Shown here one piece after another: positions 48,695-62,700 of a stretch of 64,000 nt of DNA. The stretch is from assembly GCA_033065855.1 (NCBI GenBank), contig JAVXUO010001474.1, positions 124,001 through 188,000 of the forward strand, written 5' to 3'. Numbering within the stretch: position 1 is the first letter of the stretch; each line of letters begins with the position of its first letter. The DNA comes from Escallonia rubra (Eukaryota; Streptophyta; Magnoliopsida; Escalloniales; Escalloniaceae). The notes beneath the pieces are model-generated. The model ran no database searches. It had not been told where the DNA came from and saw only the letters and a list, made by a program, of their open reading frames with translations. The position numbers and the translations under genes were made by a program.

Positions 48695-51600
48695 CAAAAC
48701 TCATGCAGTACCGACCCACGCAGTAGTGATGGGCTTACTGGAATCTCACACAGGCTCTAAACCCATTCCCCAGCATGCTACAGCTAATCATTACCTGCAG
48801 AAGGGAGTCAAACAAAGCATGAGCATTTGAGAGCTCAGCGAGGTCGTTCGAGGAACAACCGAAAGAATTACAAAACGACTCAAGAGTTCGTCCGAGGACA
48901 ATTTCTCAAAATATTTCAACAATCATGAACAACTCGATAATTTTCAAATAATCATAATTAGTCATCAGTACATACCAAAAATGACCAAAACAAACATAGA
49001 CGGACACTAAAAACAAACATTAACAATCATTTCAGTTTCAAAACGAACATTAACAATTACAACAAAAAACCAAAACAACCATTTGAAGATCATTTCAAGA
49101 CCTCATTTAAAAAAACAATGCAATGATGATCTTTCAAAGGGTTTTAAAACGAACACAAATACTTCAAGGAAAATAAAGGAAGGGTTTCAAACAATCACAA
49201 ACAGTTTAACTGCAATATGGGGATGAGTTTTACTTGATCCTCTTCAATCAAATAACAAGACCTTCACTTGAACATCGATCACAATATTGGGAGGAGTTTT
49301 ACTTGATCCCTTTCAATTAGATAACAAGACATTCATTTGATGATAATTTCCAAAATAATCATTGTAAGATACAACGTAAACGAATTCAGAGAGGTTGATC
49401 CTGGGCAGAAGCAATGCCATTCAGGCAATGCACAGAAAGTGTACACATGCGATACATGATGTTCGATAACTAGACCTTCTCATTAAGGTACTAGCCTTGC
49501 ATAGACATCTTATAATGCCTCTCCACAGAACAGACTCCCAAGTCAACATAGAAATCAACAATCATAGAACCAACAAGAAATTTACTGTTTAAAATGCAAT
49601 AAAATGAGCTCCAACATGAATTCAAATAACCGAACAATTAAGGTTTGAATAACAATTAAGCATATTGATATAACTCATTACTCAGAATTCCAGAATAACA
49701 AAAAAAAAAAGCAAGAATGATTATGAGAGAATTATCAAATCTAGGCAGAACAATCCAGAAGAAGGAATGCGAACAATTATTGAATTTGCTTAACATGCAA
49801 TAATAGGCGAGCATTGATAAATTTTCTAAATAACTGATATCAAGTTCAATATTGGGGTTTTATTGGCAATAATATGCTGACATTAATGCATATCTCACTG
49901 TTTGACAATAGTCATAGACAAATTGAAAGGATACTTACGAACATAAGTTATCGAAACTAGGGTTCAGATAAAAATCCTTACCCGGGGTTCAGATAGAAAC
50001 CCTTACTTGGATCTGAAGCTAAATTATCCTAACCGGAATGTCTTTAGCTTTAAGCTAAATGGAACAATCAACCAATTAGAATACAGTCTACACTATGATA
50101 TTATAAACTCAATACTCTCAAAATGAACCCCCTCACCGAGTATGTAAAATTATCAAAATGCCCATTAGTTGTAAAATTACAAAAAATACCTCTCTCATAC
50201 TTAAATCGCTAAAACAGTCTTCCCGTAAGTAAAATACTAAATATCCTTACAGTATGTGAGTTTACCCAAAAATGCCTTTTACATGTAAAATTACCGAAAT
50301 AACCCCCTCTATGTGGCAAATTACCAAAATACCTCCTAAGGATTCTCGATATGGGAAAAATCTCAAAACACTATTCTAAGCATCCTAAAGTCATTTTTGG
50401 GTTAAAAAGTATTTTAAAAAAATTTTGTCCAAAAATTCTGAACCGGTGTCCAGACCGAGCGCTCAGAAGTCGGTTCTGTTAAAAATAGCTATCGGCCTTA
50501 GAACGGTAAGAAATTTTAGGAAATGGAACATCTTAGTAAAATAAGGTTTCCTTAAATATTTTAGATTAAAATAATTTGGTCTAGTATGCTAAACTAGGGA
50601 GTTCTAATGGGATCCGGTGCATTAGTATTGGTATGATCGCATCCACAAACTGCCCCATAGCAAAGCCCCCTCTTCTTTTTTTTATTGTACACAACACAAC
50701 TACACACAACAACCTCATGCAACCTTGGCGTCTCTCTTGCTCTCTCTCTCTCTCTCTTTCACACATGCGCGCGCGCGCTCGCGACAGTCCCATGACTGCC
50801 CAAACTTCTCTTTTCTTCCCACAAACCCAAAAGGTGCAAAAACAGCCCCTTTCATGACAGCCATCACCCTTTCTCACAGCTTCTCACGCAATACATATAC
50901 CCCCATACCCACTTCACAACAACGACTTCTTCCACTACCCTCAAACCCACAAGACACCCTACGACATAACACTAAACACGCACACACTTTTGCACAGCAT
51001 GTACAACCCATGGACACCCCGTTACTGTTCCATAAACACTGAATAAATCTGACAAGTTTGGCTAGAAAACTTACTAGAAACTCTACGCAATGCAACATAA
51101 ATTTTCTTTTCGTTTCCTTCTCTTTCTCTCTCAGTATCTCTCTTCCTCTCTCAACCGTGTCTCAGAAGAAAAAGGGATGGAAAAATAGGGTCAGCTGCTC
51201 TCTCTTAAAGAGTATATATAATAAAAACCCTAGATTGGAAATTACCAAAACCCCCCAGACTTTAGGTACTTTTCAAAATTCAGCCAAAACTTTCTATTAT
51301 TACAAAAAAGTCCAAATTAACTATTTATGATAAATTAATGTACTAAAAAATTTTAACAAGTCGTTACATAACCCCACTTCATTAATTGTAGCTAAAAGTT
51401 GTTAAATAAAATATCGATGCTAAGTAAAAAAATTTGCAGCTAATTTTTTTTTAAAGAAAAATATCGTTTACACTAATTCTCACTTAGTACCTCAATCAAT
51501 ATCACTTATGATTGCCATCTTTAAATTATAACTTATGGTTTCCAAAAAATTTATCGCTAAAGGTTGTCGATAAACTTTTACTCATGAAAATCGATGATAA

Positions 51601-52859
51601 ATCTTGCGTATGAAAGTCGTCGCTTAAAAATAAACTAATCAGCTAGACAATAACAAGGTTCGGGATATTACAAAGAGGGACTCAATATCCTTAGCTGTCT
51701 TTCTACCAAAGTTGGTGACAATCTGCTTCACAAAATTTATTTTGATGTATTGGTTTCCCCTTTGGCATATGTCTGTGAAATACCAACGTTGCTATCTATA
51801 TGCCTGTGAAATAGCATTTATTACTCGTGCTTAATTATTCTACATAGGTTTTGGATCCGACAAATTTCAATTTAGCAGAACTACAATAGAAAATGAACAA
51901 TATTGTGATCGGTCCTTGAGCTAATTCTGTGGGTTAGTATGAAGGTTGATCCAATACCGGTATGCACTTAATTAGATTTCTTGAATTAATGCATCTAGAC
52001 AACACTCCAGTATATTATCTATTTTCTTGGACTATTATCTTCGTAGATTGGATGTAGGTTGATGTTTCTTTTGGGTAAAAAGGCCTTCTATTATTAGATA
52101 AGCATATACAACATTTACACATGGTTATCTCCATTGGTTCACTAACTAAGGCAAAGAGAAGTAGTGTAGAATAGAGTGACCAAGAATATTCTAAGCAGTA
52201 CACAGCTCCTTGTTGACGGTGTTAGCTTTCAACCTTTTTCCCAGCTAAACACTTAGTACTTCACCTACTGCTCTATCTAGAACAACACATGTTGTATGTC
52301 TAGGTGTTTATGATTGAAGATCATCTTTCTCCTAAGTCACTGCCACAGCCAATTTACTGAGTCTCCTTCAGAAGCTTTTGCCTCTGAAGTCATGTATTGC
52401 AAAGGTAATGAAAGAAGACAAGTTATCAAAATTAGTCCTTATATTAAGCTTAGTCAAGACTGTTGTATGTCATTTATGATATGGACTTTTAGCAATTGTC
52501 AGTTAATTTATCTTTTATGTAATTGTGCCGCCATCCAAAAAAATTGGGGTTGATGATGTCAATGCAACGATGAGTATGACCTTGATGAGCACAGAAATTG
52601 AGTCACCAACTAATTTTCTCTCTTTGATATTTTCAAACATCAAGTTGCTTTCATTTTTAAGGATGGTCGTCGTGTTTATGATAGTTTAAAAATTGTGTTT
52701 GACTTGGCATTTGATGTGTTAATGAATTTTGTGGAGCTTGATGTGTTAATAGGTTTTGTGGAGCTTAATGTGTTAATGGGTTTATTGTATATAGATTCGA
52801 GAAAAACTGGGATTTCAAAAGAAAACGCAAAACTATTCCTCTTTTAATTGTTTTCTTAT
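48695..52859. other. Long gene-free region
   Basis: AT-rich DNA with A-rich stretches (48880-49200, 49600-49800). A CT tract and CGCGCG run lie at 50738-50785. Short inverted words around GTTGTCGATAAA/ATCGATG at 51380-51650 may mark an old MITE. I see no exon, RNA gene or bounded element. Confidence 0.45.
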
Positions 52860-53245
52860 TTTAGCGGCGATTAAGATTTGTCATTATAGGCATAAATTTT
52901 TTGAGAAGATTTGCAAACCAATAGTGGCGGCCAAATCAGTCGCAAAAAGGAATTACAGACGGGATATTTACCTTTTATGTGACGAAAATCCGTCACTAAT
53001 TATTTTATACAAAAATTAAAAAGAAAAAGTAAATTATATTTTCTAAATATAATATACCTTTAGTGAAGGAATTTGCATGATGAAATTTAGTATTTGCATG
53101 ACGGAATCACTAAATTCCATCACTAACTTTTTAGTGATGAGACTTTATGCTACGGAAACTTGTGACGGAATTTTCTGTCACTAAAATTTTTTGTGATTGA
53201 AATTCCTTTTTTAGTAACGGAAATTTCCGTCACAAAAAATCCATT
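52860..53245. repeat. Array of inverted GTGACGGAA / TTCCGTCAC motifs
   Basis: The words TCCGTCACTAA, TAGTGATG, TGTGACGGAATTTTCTGTCAC, and AACGGAAATTTCCGTCAC recur in both orientations over about 270 bp (52975-53245). Such short palindromic motifs are common in subterminal regions of CACTA-type elements, where transposase binds repeatedly. Only one possible end is seen and no borders or duplication can be set. Confidence 0.5.
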
Positions 53246-53640
53246 TTCTCCTATGACCGATACCCACGAACAGCGCCAACCACCATAACCACTTATAACT
53301 ACAACCACAACCACCACTGACCTCGTTGAACATAGGAGTTTAGAAAAAGCTCTCAAGTATTAGAAAATAAAAGAAAAGAGAGGAGAGAAAATATAGAAGG
53401 AAAAAAAACACAAGTAAAAACCAATCATACAAAACTACTATAAAAAACTCAAAGAGGTTTTGGTTTTCGTATTTTCGAAAACAAAAACTGAAATGAGTTT
53501 CGAACACACCCTGAAAACTCCAAAATGGAGTTTTTAGAAACAGCCTCATTTGAAAATTGGTTATAAAATTGAAGGATAGAAAAAAAAATCAAAACCGTCT
53601 ATCAAATGTCTATATTGTTTCAAACGCTACCTTAAAGTTA
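53246..53640. repeat. T-rich dispersed element, right part
   Basis: Its right end (GAAAATTGGTTATAAAATTGA, then AAACGCTACCTTAAAGTT) matches the family at 1-125 and 28440-28560. A CCACAACCACCA-rich stretch at 53270-53320 corresponds to the low-complexity cores of the other members. The left border cannot be placed because it runs into the CACTA-like motif array. Confidence 0.5.
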
Positions 53641-54782
53641 AATTATCTCTTTACCCTTTATGAACTAATATATTGAAAGTTGATATAAGGGTATAATTGT
53701 CTTGTTGTTGCTTTGCCATAGAGAAGTTCTCCGTGGCATAGCAATACATCTACTTTTCGTTGTAATAATATGATGAAAAGTACATCATTACTCTTAAACT
53801 GGAGATTGAAGCATTCTTGACTATGTTAACATGTATAGTCATTATCGTTTGCGTTAATTACATTCAAGTACATGAGGTTTGACAGTGTAACAACTAATTA
53901 CATGTAATTAGAAAAATTACGCACCACATATATTTGAGGTTTGATCACTTTAACACCACTTAAAAAGCTATCATGTCATACCATAAAACAATTGACTACC
54001 TAAATTATCCGTGATAATTCAGTGAAAAATATTGTTACCTAAAATAAAATTATATTATATATACAGTAAAACTGAAGCTGAGAGAATGTAAACTTTCTCC
54101 TTCCTACTTGGCATGCTTCGTACTTGGCATACTTATTACTATGATATCTGACATTCAACCAATCAAATGAATTTTAAATTTCTCTTTTGTACAAGTCAAA
54201 TAAATTTCATATTTTATTTTTCACATTTCTCTCTCTTCTACGTCAATATATTTCATTTTTTCCCTATGATTATGCTAAAAAACTCTCTACATGTCTATCT
54301 GTTTGTCTCTCTGTATTGTGTGGTATCTTGAAACTTCCTTATGTTTGGACAAGTCTAATGTCTATTTTCATAATTTAATAAACCTAGTCTCCTTCATTTG
54401 TTTCATTGTTACTGATATACATATACATGTGCGTACATATATATACAATTTTCTATCATACTTTATTTTATTTTTACGCTTGATATCTCTTCGTACTGCC
54501 TGAAAAGTTTTATTAATACAAACTTCAATATATGGGTCATTATTTCCTTTACTATTTGGAGAGACAATTTCTAGCATTTTCCATTTTGCTTCTTCATTTG
54601 TTGCTGAAAGACTAATAATTATTACTAAAAGCGGTATAAAACTCATAACAAATATTATTATTACTACTTATTTTGTTAAAACCACTAGAGATATAAGTAT
54701 CAACTTTCTACGAGTATTCTAGCAATTATGACTCCATGTGCAATTGACGGGACAAATACTAATATAAATCTAAAACCCTAAT
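53641..54782. other. AT-rich intergenic DNA
   Basis: No gene recognised. The reading frames near 54190-54650 are low-complexity AT translations without family resemblance. Confidence 0.45.
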
Positions 54783-56766
54783 TGTATAAATTCCCACAAA
54801 CACCGTAACTATGCCACCGAGTTGACCATGGTGGACCGCCGCTTTTGTTGCCATAAAGAAGAAGACGATAATACCACCACAAAACTAAAAACCCACCCCT
54901 ATTTTCTCCGCCACCACCATAACCACAACCAAAAATCCCCAACCAAAACCCACAACAGCCACTAAATAAAAAAACCAACAACCCAAAAACTCCTCTATTG
55001 TCAACGACAACGATTCCGACACACCCATGACCCATCTCTTGCCCCACCCCAAAACAACCTTAGTCCCCATCTCGCTCATACAAAACCTCATTTGGAGGTG
55101 CATATGCAATTTTGAATTTCAAAAACTTCAACTTAAATAAAGAAGTGGTTTCATGAGTATAAGCATATACGAATTGCGCCGTACATGGATGCGGATCCCT
55201 ATGTATAAACATCTACTACCCATGAATCACTCCATTGAACCTGATCCGCTCTTGATTAGTACCACCCATCAGTTAAACTTCATGTACAAGGCATAAGAGA
55301 ACTAAATAGGGTTAGTGTTGATTGACGGTATAAAAAGGACTTGATAGGCTCAATCAACGAGTTCAGTGACTATTACAGCGTGAGGTTTCAATAATCAAAT
55401 TGACCTCTGAAATAAACTATAATGATCAACATTTCACGCAAAAAAAGAAAAAAATAATAATCCAGAGTCTCACCTTAACGCTTGGGCTTTCAAAGCTCGG
55501 GAAATTGACATAGGAAGCTACTGCCTACTGACTAGTACTAAAAGCATTTCAAACATCCCAAATCCAAGAAAGTCCAAGAAGTGATGCCCGCATACTGTTT
55601 TAAAACTGGCAATGACCCTTTTCTCCCAGCAATATTTTTTCATATCGCTGTTACATGATATGAATACTCCTCCTACTTGGACCAGCACCAGTTCTTGGTT
55701 CAGATCAGAGAGTTGAAACTGAAAAAACTCACACCTTAAGCTCAATCACTTCGCTTTCCGTTTCATTCGTCATACAACTCCTCTCTCTTTCATGCGCGCG
55801 CGGGGTTATACAATGATTCCAACGCATCCATAACCTCCACCACCATCACTATTACCACAACCAAAAATTTCCAACCAAAACCCACTACGGCCACTAAACT
55901 TACAAAAAACCGGCCACCCAAAAACTCCTCTACCGCCGACGACAATGATTCCAACACATCCATGACCCATCTCCCGCCCCACCCCAAAACAACCCCAGTC
56001 CCCATCTCGCTCGTCCAAGACCTCATTTGGAGGTGCATATGCAATTTTGAATTTTAGAAACTCCAACTTAAATAAAGAAGTGGTTCCATGAACATAGGCA
56101 TATATGAATGACATTGTACATGGATGCAGATCCATGTGTATATACATCTACTACCCACAAATTGCTCCATTGAAACCGGATTTGCCATTGATTTGTATCG
56201 TCCATCAGTTAGGTTACGAGGCATAAGGAAACTTAATAGGATCAGTGTTGATTGACGGTATCAAAAGGACTCGATAGGCTCAATCAATGAGTTCATTGAC
56301 TATTACAGCATGAGGGTTCAATAATCAAATTGACATCTAAAATTAACTACAATGATCAACATTTCACCCTCCAAAAAAAAATTATCCAGAGTCTCACCTT
56401 GCCACTTGGCTTTCAAAGCACGGGAAATTGACAAAGGAAGCTATTAACTAGTATTAAGAGCATTTCAAACATCCCAATCCCAAATCTAAGAAAAGTCCAA
56501 GAAGTGATGCCCGCATACTGTTCCATAACTGGCAACGACCCTTTTTCCTAACAATAATTTTTCACATCGCTGTTACATGATATATATATACTCCTCCGAC
56601 CTCCTACTTGGACCAGCACAGTTCTTGGTTCTTGCTCCTTGCTTCTTGGTTCAGATCAGAAAGTTGAAATGAAAAAAAATACACCTTAAGCTCAAATCAC
56701 TTCGCTTTCCGTTTCATTCTTCATACAACACCTCTTTCTCTCACACACACGCGCGGTTATACAATG
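54783..56766. repeat. Tandem duplication of the receptor-kinase 5' region (~0.95 kb unit)
   Basis: The segments of about 54900-55815 and 55829-56766 are direct copies with scattered differences. Both contain ACCACAACCAAAAAT, CCCATGACCCATCTC, TCATTTGGAGGTGCATATGC, AGTGGTT(T/C)CATGA, TGATTGACGGTAT, AAAAGGACT(T/C)GATAGGCTC and CACTTCGCTTTCCGTTTCATT, and both end GGTTATACAATG. The upstream copy's ATG (55813-55815) is followed by four codons and a stop; the downstream copy's ATG (56764) opens the receptor-kinase frame. The upstream copy has an extra ~100 bp near its start. Confidence 0.92.
56581..56590 (+). promoter_or_regulatory. Possible TATA box of the receptor-kinase gene
   Basis: TATATATATA lies about 175 bases before the start codon. 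The matching place in the upstream duplicate reads GATATGAATAC and lacks this motif, so only the proximal copy has the TATA-like run. Positional inference only. Confidence 0.4.
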
Positions 56767-59700
56767 GGTTTGTTGGTCCTTGCACTGAGCTGCTTCTTGT
56801 TGTTGAGATATGGGGAGTCGAGGGTGCCACAAGAAGAAGGTCAGTAAACTTCCCACCACCCATTACGTTACACCCTGTTTCGGTGCCAAGAAAGCGCGAA
56901 TATAGAAAATAAATTTTTGTGTGTAGTAAATCAGATTTCGTTGTTGTCATTCGAGTAATTTTGTGTGTACTGGACAAGATTTCGTTGTTGTCATTTGAGG
57001 TTGTGTTTGGGGATTTCGAAGTAGTACATGGCTAAAAAGGATAACTTTTTTTTACGTGTTTCTACACTTTTTTCCAACAAACTGACATATGATTCGGAAC
57101 TTCGAGTACAAAATCAAGAATGGTTGTCTATAGAAGGTAGATATTAGCAGTTCAATGCTTTAAGTTGCTCGGTAAGTTTGGTGGGTTTTGTTCAGTTTTC
57201 AGAAAATGAGTTGGAAGCTGAAACTTTGAAATCCTAGTTCATTTGCTGTATTATGGTTCAGATGCTCATCAGTTTGGAACTGGTTGAGGTCATGATTTTG
57301 CTGCCAAGCTCTACCATTTTATGGTTGAAAGAACTAAGTTCACACATTTGGTGGTGATTTTGAGGAAGTAAATTTTTTTTAGGGTGCTTTATGAGATAAG
57401 CATAATATTCAATTGTAATGTGCATAGAAGTCAAATGTTGCTTGCATTGCCAGAGCGAGGTTGTCTCAGACTAGAATTTGTTTTGCATTTAGTCCTGCAA
57501 ATTCATTCTTACGGAATTGAAAATCATTCTGTATGTGTAAACTGGAAAATGTCATCGTGCTCTTCGTTGAAAAGCCTATGACGCTGGCCTAAATCTTCCA
57601 TTTGTGGTGCTTCTAGTACTCTAGTTGGGAAGTTTGACCTCATCTCTGAAACAATTTGGGCTGTCAATTATCTCTTTTTATACCTTTTGAAGTTCGATCT
57701 TGCCTATTTGCATGTCTGTGCTCTGTAACTTATCAGTAAAATGTCATTTTTCTTAAAACTGCTTCTATAATGCCAGAAGTTAAGCTCAATTCACCGGCTT
57801 TTCTAACCAAGGAACCTGCAATATGCTGATATCAAAAGTTAATGACTGTATAATATAGAAAGCCAGATTCAACATTGCTATAAAGATCAATGATGTTCGG
57901 TGTTAGTAGATTTGTGGTCTGATCATATTAATGGATGAATAACAAAGATGTTCAGCATACACTAACTCCTCATTATTCAATTTTGTAGAAGCAAAAGCAT
58001 TCTAGGTTAGTTATCTAGTTTGATATTCCAGCATGGGTGATGGGAGGATTGGGAATATATGAGAAAAATTGTGGTAATTAGTGCGTCTCTGAGAAGCTAA
58101 GAAAATTTGAGGATTAGATAAGAGGTGTGATAACTTTTCATGGATAGTGTTGTGGAATGACAATTGTGCAAGAGTTATAATGAGTAAATTGGTTCATGTC
58201 AAAGCATTTAAAAGGAGAAGAGGGAGGTTGAGATGATAATGGTGAGTGGAGAAGAGTGGTTCATGACAGGATGTAAAGGCAGCTCAGTCCAGGTTGGTTC
58301 AGTGATATGACTTATGGCTGATGAACCTTATGAGAACTGCCCCTGCTCGTGAAAAGGGGCTTCATTGCTGTGCTTAGTCAGATGTAACAAAAAATGAAAT
58401 AAGAGTACTGCATTCGTAATTAGTAATTCATACAAGGCCTGTTCCCACTAAATTTACAGTTTGCAATCAATTTGAGTACTCTGTTATCTTCACAATGCTG
58501 GTCACTGTGTCGTTGTTCGTCTTATCAACATAACTCCTTGATTTTAAAGAAATGTGTCTTAAAATCACGCCTAGCTAGATATCACGAAATGAACTCTACA
58601 ATGTGCAGCATGGCCTTAAGGCCTAGATGGGAAATGGAAAAGATGGTCAGGTAGACTTATTAGAGGAGCAACTTAGCAAGCAACTTGCATTAGTAGCATT
58701 GTATTTGTATACCTAAGCTTGACAAAATAATTTTGGCTTCTGGTTGCTTTAGTTTAGTAAGATCGATATGGTGTTGTGTTTTGGAACTCATGACATCTCT
58801 CCTAATTTTCATGATTTGTAATAGTTGGATGATTTCCCATAACTTATAACCGTGCCAAGCTTTTTGTGTGAGTTTCTACGTAAACAGTTTCATTTTTGGT
58901 TTTTTTGTCTTCTATATGCTACAGTGATCCGTCAATTTGATTCTTGTTTTTCATCTATGTCCTCTAGTGGATACTCTTCAACAAATTACCAGTAAGATGG
59001 GCGCAGTATACTGGAAGTTTAATGTTGACTCTTGCCAAATTGAAATGGTCGGAGCAACGCCGCATATTCCTGAGGGCTCTGAGAGCTCAGTTGGTTGTGA
59101 CTGCAGTGGAAACAGCACTGGCTGTCACGTCGTAAGGATGTACAGTATACTCGTCTCACTCTTCCATACAATTACGCGATTCAGATTTTTCACCATAGGA
59201 CCTTCATGTTGACTTCTATATGATTATTTTGATAAGTTGTAGGAACAGCATCATCGCAAGAGTGAATCTGAACTCTATTTGCAAGAAGCATCCTTTGAAA
59301 AATGTTAAGGGACATACTATATGCAGATAATTGGGTAAAGGAGAGTAAGAAGATTGAGCCTTTCTTTTTAGGTTCTCTTCTACCTCTTTTCCTTCTCTTG
59401 CCAACTCAAATATGCTTATCAAATTTCCATATTGCTTCGAACTCTCCTACTGTGGTCTGGAATAGTGGCTATATCCATTCTAGATATTGGTTTACTAACA
59501 CTTAAAAAACTCAGGGAACATAAACGCCATTTATTGTATCATTATTTTTAGTTCAGAAATGGGATTTGACTATTTTCTTCACGAGCCAACTTACTTCTAA
59601 TGTATAAAAGAATGAATGCTGTCATTGCATATCTATTCTACTGCAGGATCTGCCCCTAGGTCTAAACGTGATTGAATTTTGCATATGCAGTGTACTCAAG

Positions 59701-62700
59701 GGTTATAGTCTTCCTGGTGTTCTCCCAGCTGAACTCGTGAAGCTTCCGTACCTCCTAGAGATGTAAAGCCTTTTCAAAAGCTGGCTTCTAGAAGTTTCTG
59801 CAATATTTCCGTATAAGTGCCTTGAAGTGAAATAGGATTTCCTCTACTCCACTTAATTGCATTGTTGCCGATTTCGCAGTGATTTTGCTTACAATTACCT
59901 GCACGGTCCAATACCTGCTGAATGGGCTTCTACAGGGCTGACTTCCATGTAAACTCCTTTTCTTCCCATATGATTTTACCTTTGGTTCTGGAATTTTTCT
60001 TTCATATAATTTACCACTTTATTGTTGTCGCAGCTCTGTTCTTGCAAATCGCTTAACGGGGGAGATCCCGCACGAATTGGGAAATCTTACCACCCTTACG
60101 TACCTGTATGTCTTCGTTTTTTGTTGGGCGCTTCTGTTATTTGTATAATTGGGGCAAAATATCTGAAGTTACATTAGGTTAGACTTTGCAGCAACTTATT
60201 TTCATCCCAATTCTGTTGAAACAAAATGGCGAGGCATAGATATGATATCTCGTATATTACATCGACTTTTACTTCCCTGATACATTCCATGAGTACTATA
60301 ATTTTAGCATCATATTTCTGTTCTACTTTTGAATGGAGTTATTAACCAGGAACCTTGAAGCCAACCAAATATCTGGCACTGTTCCTTCTGAACTGGGAAG
60401 ACTAACAAACTTGAAGAATTTGTAAGACTTAAACTCTTGACTGCCTTGTGCTTTACCCCCTTGATACTCACGTTTAACTGATATTAATTAGTTTCTTCTG
60501 GTCCCTGATATTGTAATTCCAGGATATTGTCATCCAACCGATTAACGGGGAAGCTGCCAATGACCCTTGCTGGGCTAAATTTAACAGATTTGTATGCTTG
60601 TATCACCAAACCTTTGTATTCACCACTAGTTCACTGATAATATCGTTTGAGCATCATTTGTTGGATAATGCAGTAGAATAAATGATAACAAATTCAGCGG
60701 ACAAATACCGGATTTTATACAGAATTGGAAACAGCTTACAAGATTGTAAGATCCTTTTCCATCCAAAATTGCCTTTTGAGGTTTAAGATAATGTGTATGC
60801 TGTGTGTTTATCTTGAGTTATGTGATTTTGAAATGTCTGAATGAAGAGAAATGCATGCAAGTGGACTGGAGGGACCTATTCCATCGAGCATCTCACTTTT
60901 GGAGAACTTGACTGAGCTGTGAGTGTACTACCTCTTTATGCATTAATGAGTTCTTAACTGATAATGAGATTCACTCATGACTACCTTCGATATAGGAGGA
61001 TTAGCGACATAAATGGGTCGACGCAAGGGTTTCCTACGTTGAGTAATACTACAGGCTTAGTAAGATTGTATGTTGAAAGTTCATGGATTTTATTTATTGG
61101 CATATTGAGTTGTGCATTTGATCTTGCATCTGTTGATATACTTTATTCTTGATTTCAGGGTATTGAGGAATTGCAAGATTTCTGGAGTGATCCCTGCATA
61201 TATTTGGAATATGAGGAATCTGGAGATGTTGTGAGTACTATATGGGCTCAACGTATTTGTATTTCGTTGCACTATTTTCTGAGATTTATGGATGACTGCA
61301 TGATTTAGGCAGTCAAAATTGCTTGCCTACGTGCATCATGCTTCATAGTATGATTTAGAATTGGTACTATTGGGGTTTTTATGCTGTCATATAACTTCAC
61401 TTGGCACCTTCATGAGACCATTGAGATACACTGGTAGTTAGTTCCGCATGTTGAAGTTGGAGGGCAAGGGGGATGGGGAACTCCATGCGGTACTTAACAT
61501 GAAGTCAAATAAGATAATTGATAAATTGGACGAAGGGAGCATTAAATAAGGCTTGAAATGATTAATTCAAGTAATAAAATTCGGGAGTTTGGATTGTTTG
61601 AAATGTCTTTAGAAAATATTTGACGCGATCTTTTTATTACATATTTATGTTGATACTATATCGTTTGGGTTTTATTTTCTTGGAATAAAAAAGTTTCTGA
61701 ACTCGTCTTCAACAAGTAAATTACCTCTAGTTTTACACTTTGGGTGGAGGAGGCCGAAAAGAATGTTGAGTAATAAGTTGCACACAATAAACGAAAAAGA
61801 AAAGGATGAAAGAGAAAGAGAGAAAAATAACGCGCTTTAGGTTATATTGTCCAGAAGGTGGTAGTTTAAATAGAACCAATTAGATTGCTTCTATAGCCTA
61901 CAATGCTTACCTTTTCAAGCTTTTCGTCCCCTAAAGATATCCCACCTTAGCTCGTCTGATGTTCTTGTATAACTTGACTTTATAGCCATTCTCTTCCCAA
62001 TTTCTTTCCATTTCTGTCTTCTCTTATTATTATTATTTTTTATTTTTGTCTTTGTTGGGACTTGGGAATTAGCTCCAGCGGTCTTGTACATATTCTCTCG
62101 TCTCGTCTTGTCTAAGAAGTTCTCTGTTGTTATAGGACTGCACATCAGCTAAGATAGCTTATACAATGTTTGATCTTTCTCGAGATTTGATCTTATACAA
62201 TATTGGAGTACATATTGTTGCCTGCTCTTACCTTTTACTTCTCTTCCTCTTTTAAATAACTGGATTCTCTGTTTTGTAATTTAAACAGGGATGTAAGCTT
62301 TAACAGCTTAGTTGGGGAAATTCCAAATGACATCAGCCTAAGGGACTTGAAATACATGTAAGCAATGACAAATTCAGAGGGGATTGTCATTTTTCAAGAC
62401 ATGCATTGCTCTTTCCCTTCTATGAATCTAAAAGACCTAAGAGATTTAGAAACGTAATTGGACCTGCAGAAGTATTTGTTTTTTTTTTTTTTTGTCCTTT
62501 TCTGGATTTTACTTTTTCTTAAGCTACTTCAAAGACTTGAACTGTTTCACAACCTTGACCAAATTGGGTTAAAAGTCACTGTCCATTTTATAACATACTA
62601 ACTTATGTCTTGCTTTTAATAGGTTTTTAACTGGCAACAAGCTAAGTGGAAATGTGCCCGACTCAATCTTGAAGGACGGAAGTAGCATGTATGTTTATTA

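Noticed and set aside
59641-59690. Alternative acceptor at 59646 for receptor-kinase exon 3, and donor at 59132 for exon 2
   Set aside because: Both break the reading frame. Using donor 59140 and acceptor 59690 restores CHVVRI-VLKGYSLPG, which agrees with the family.
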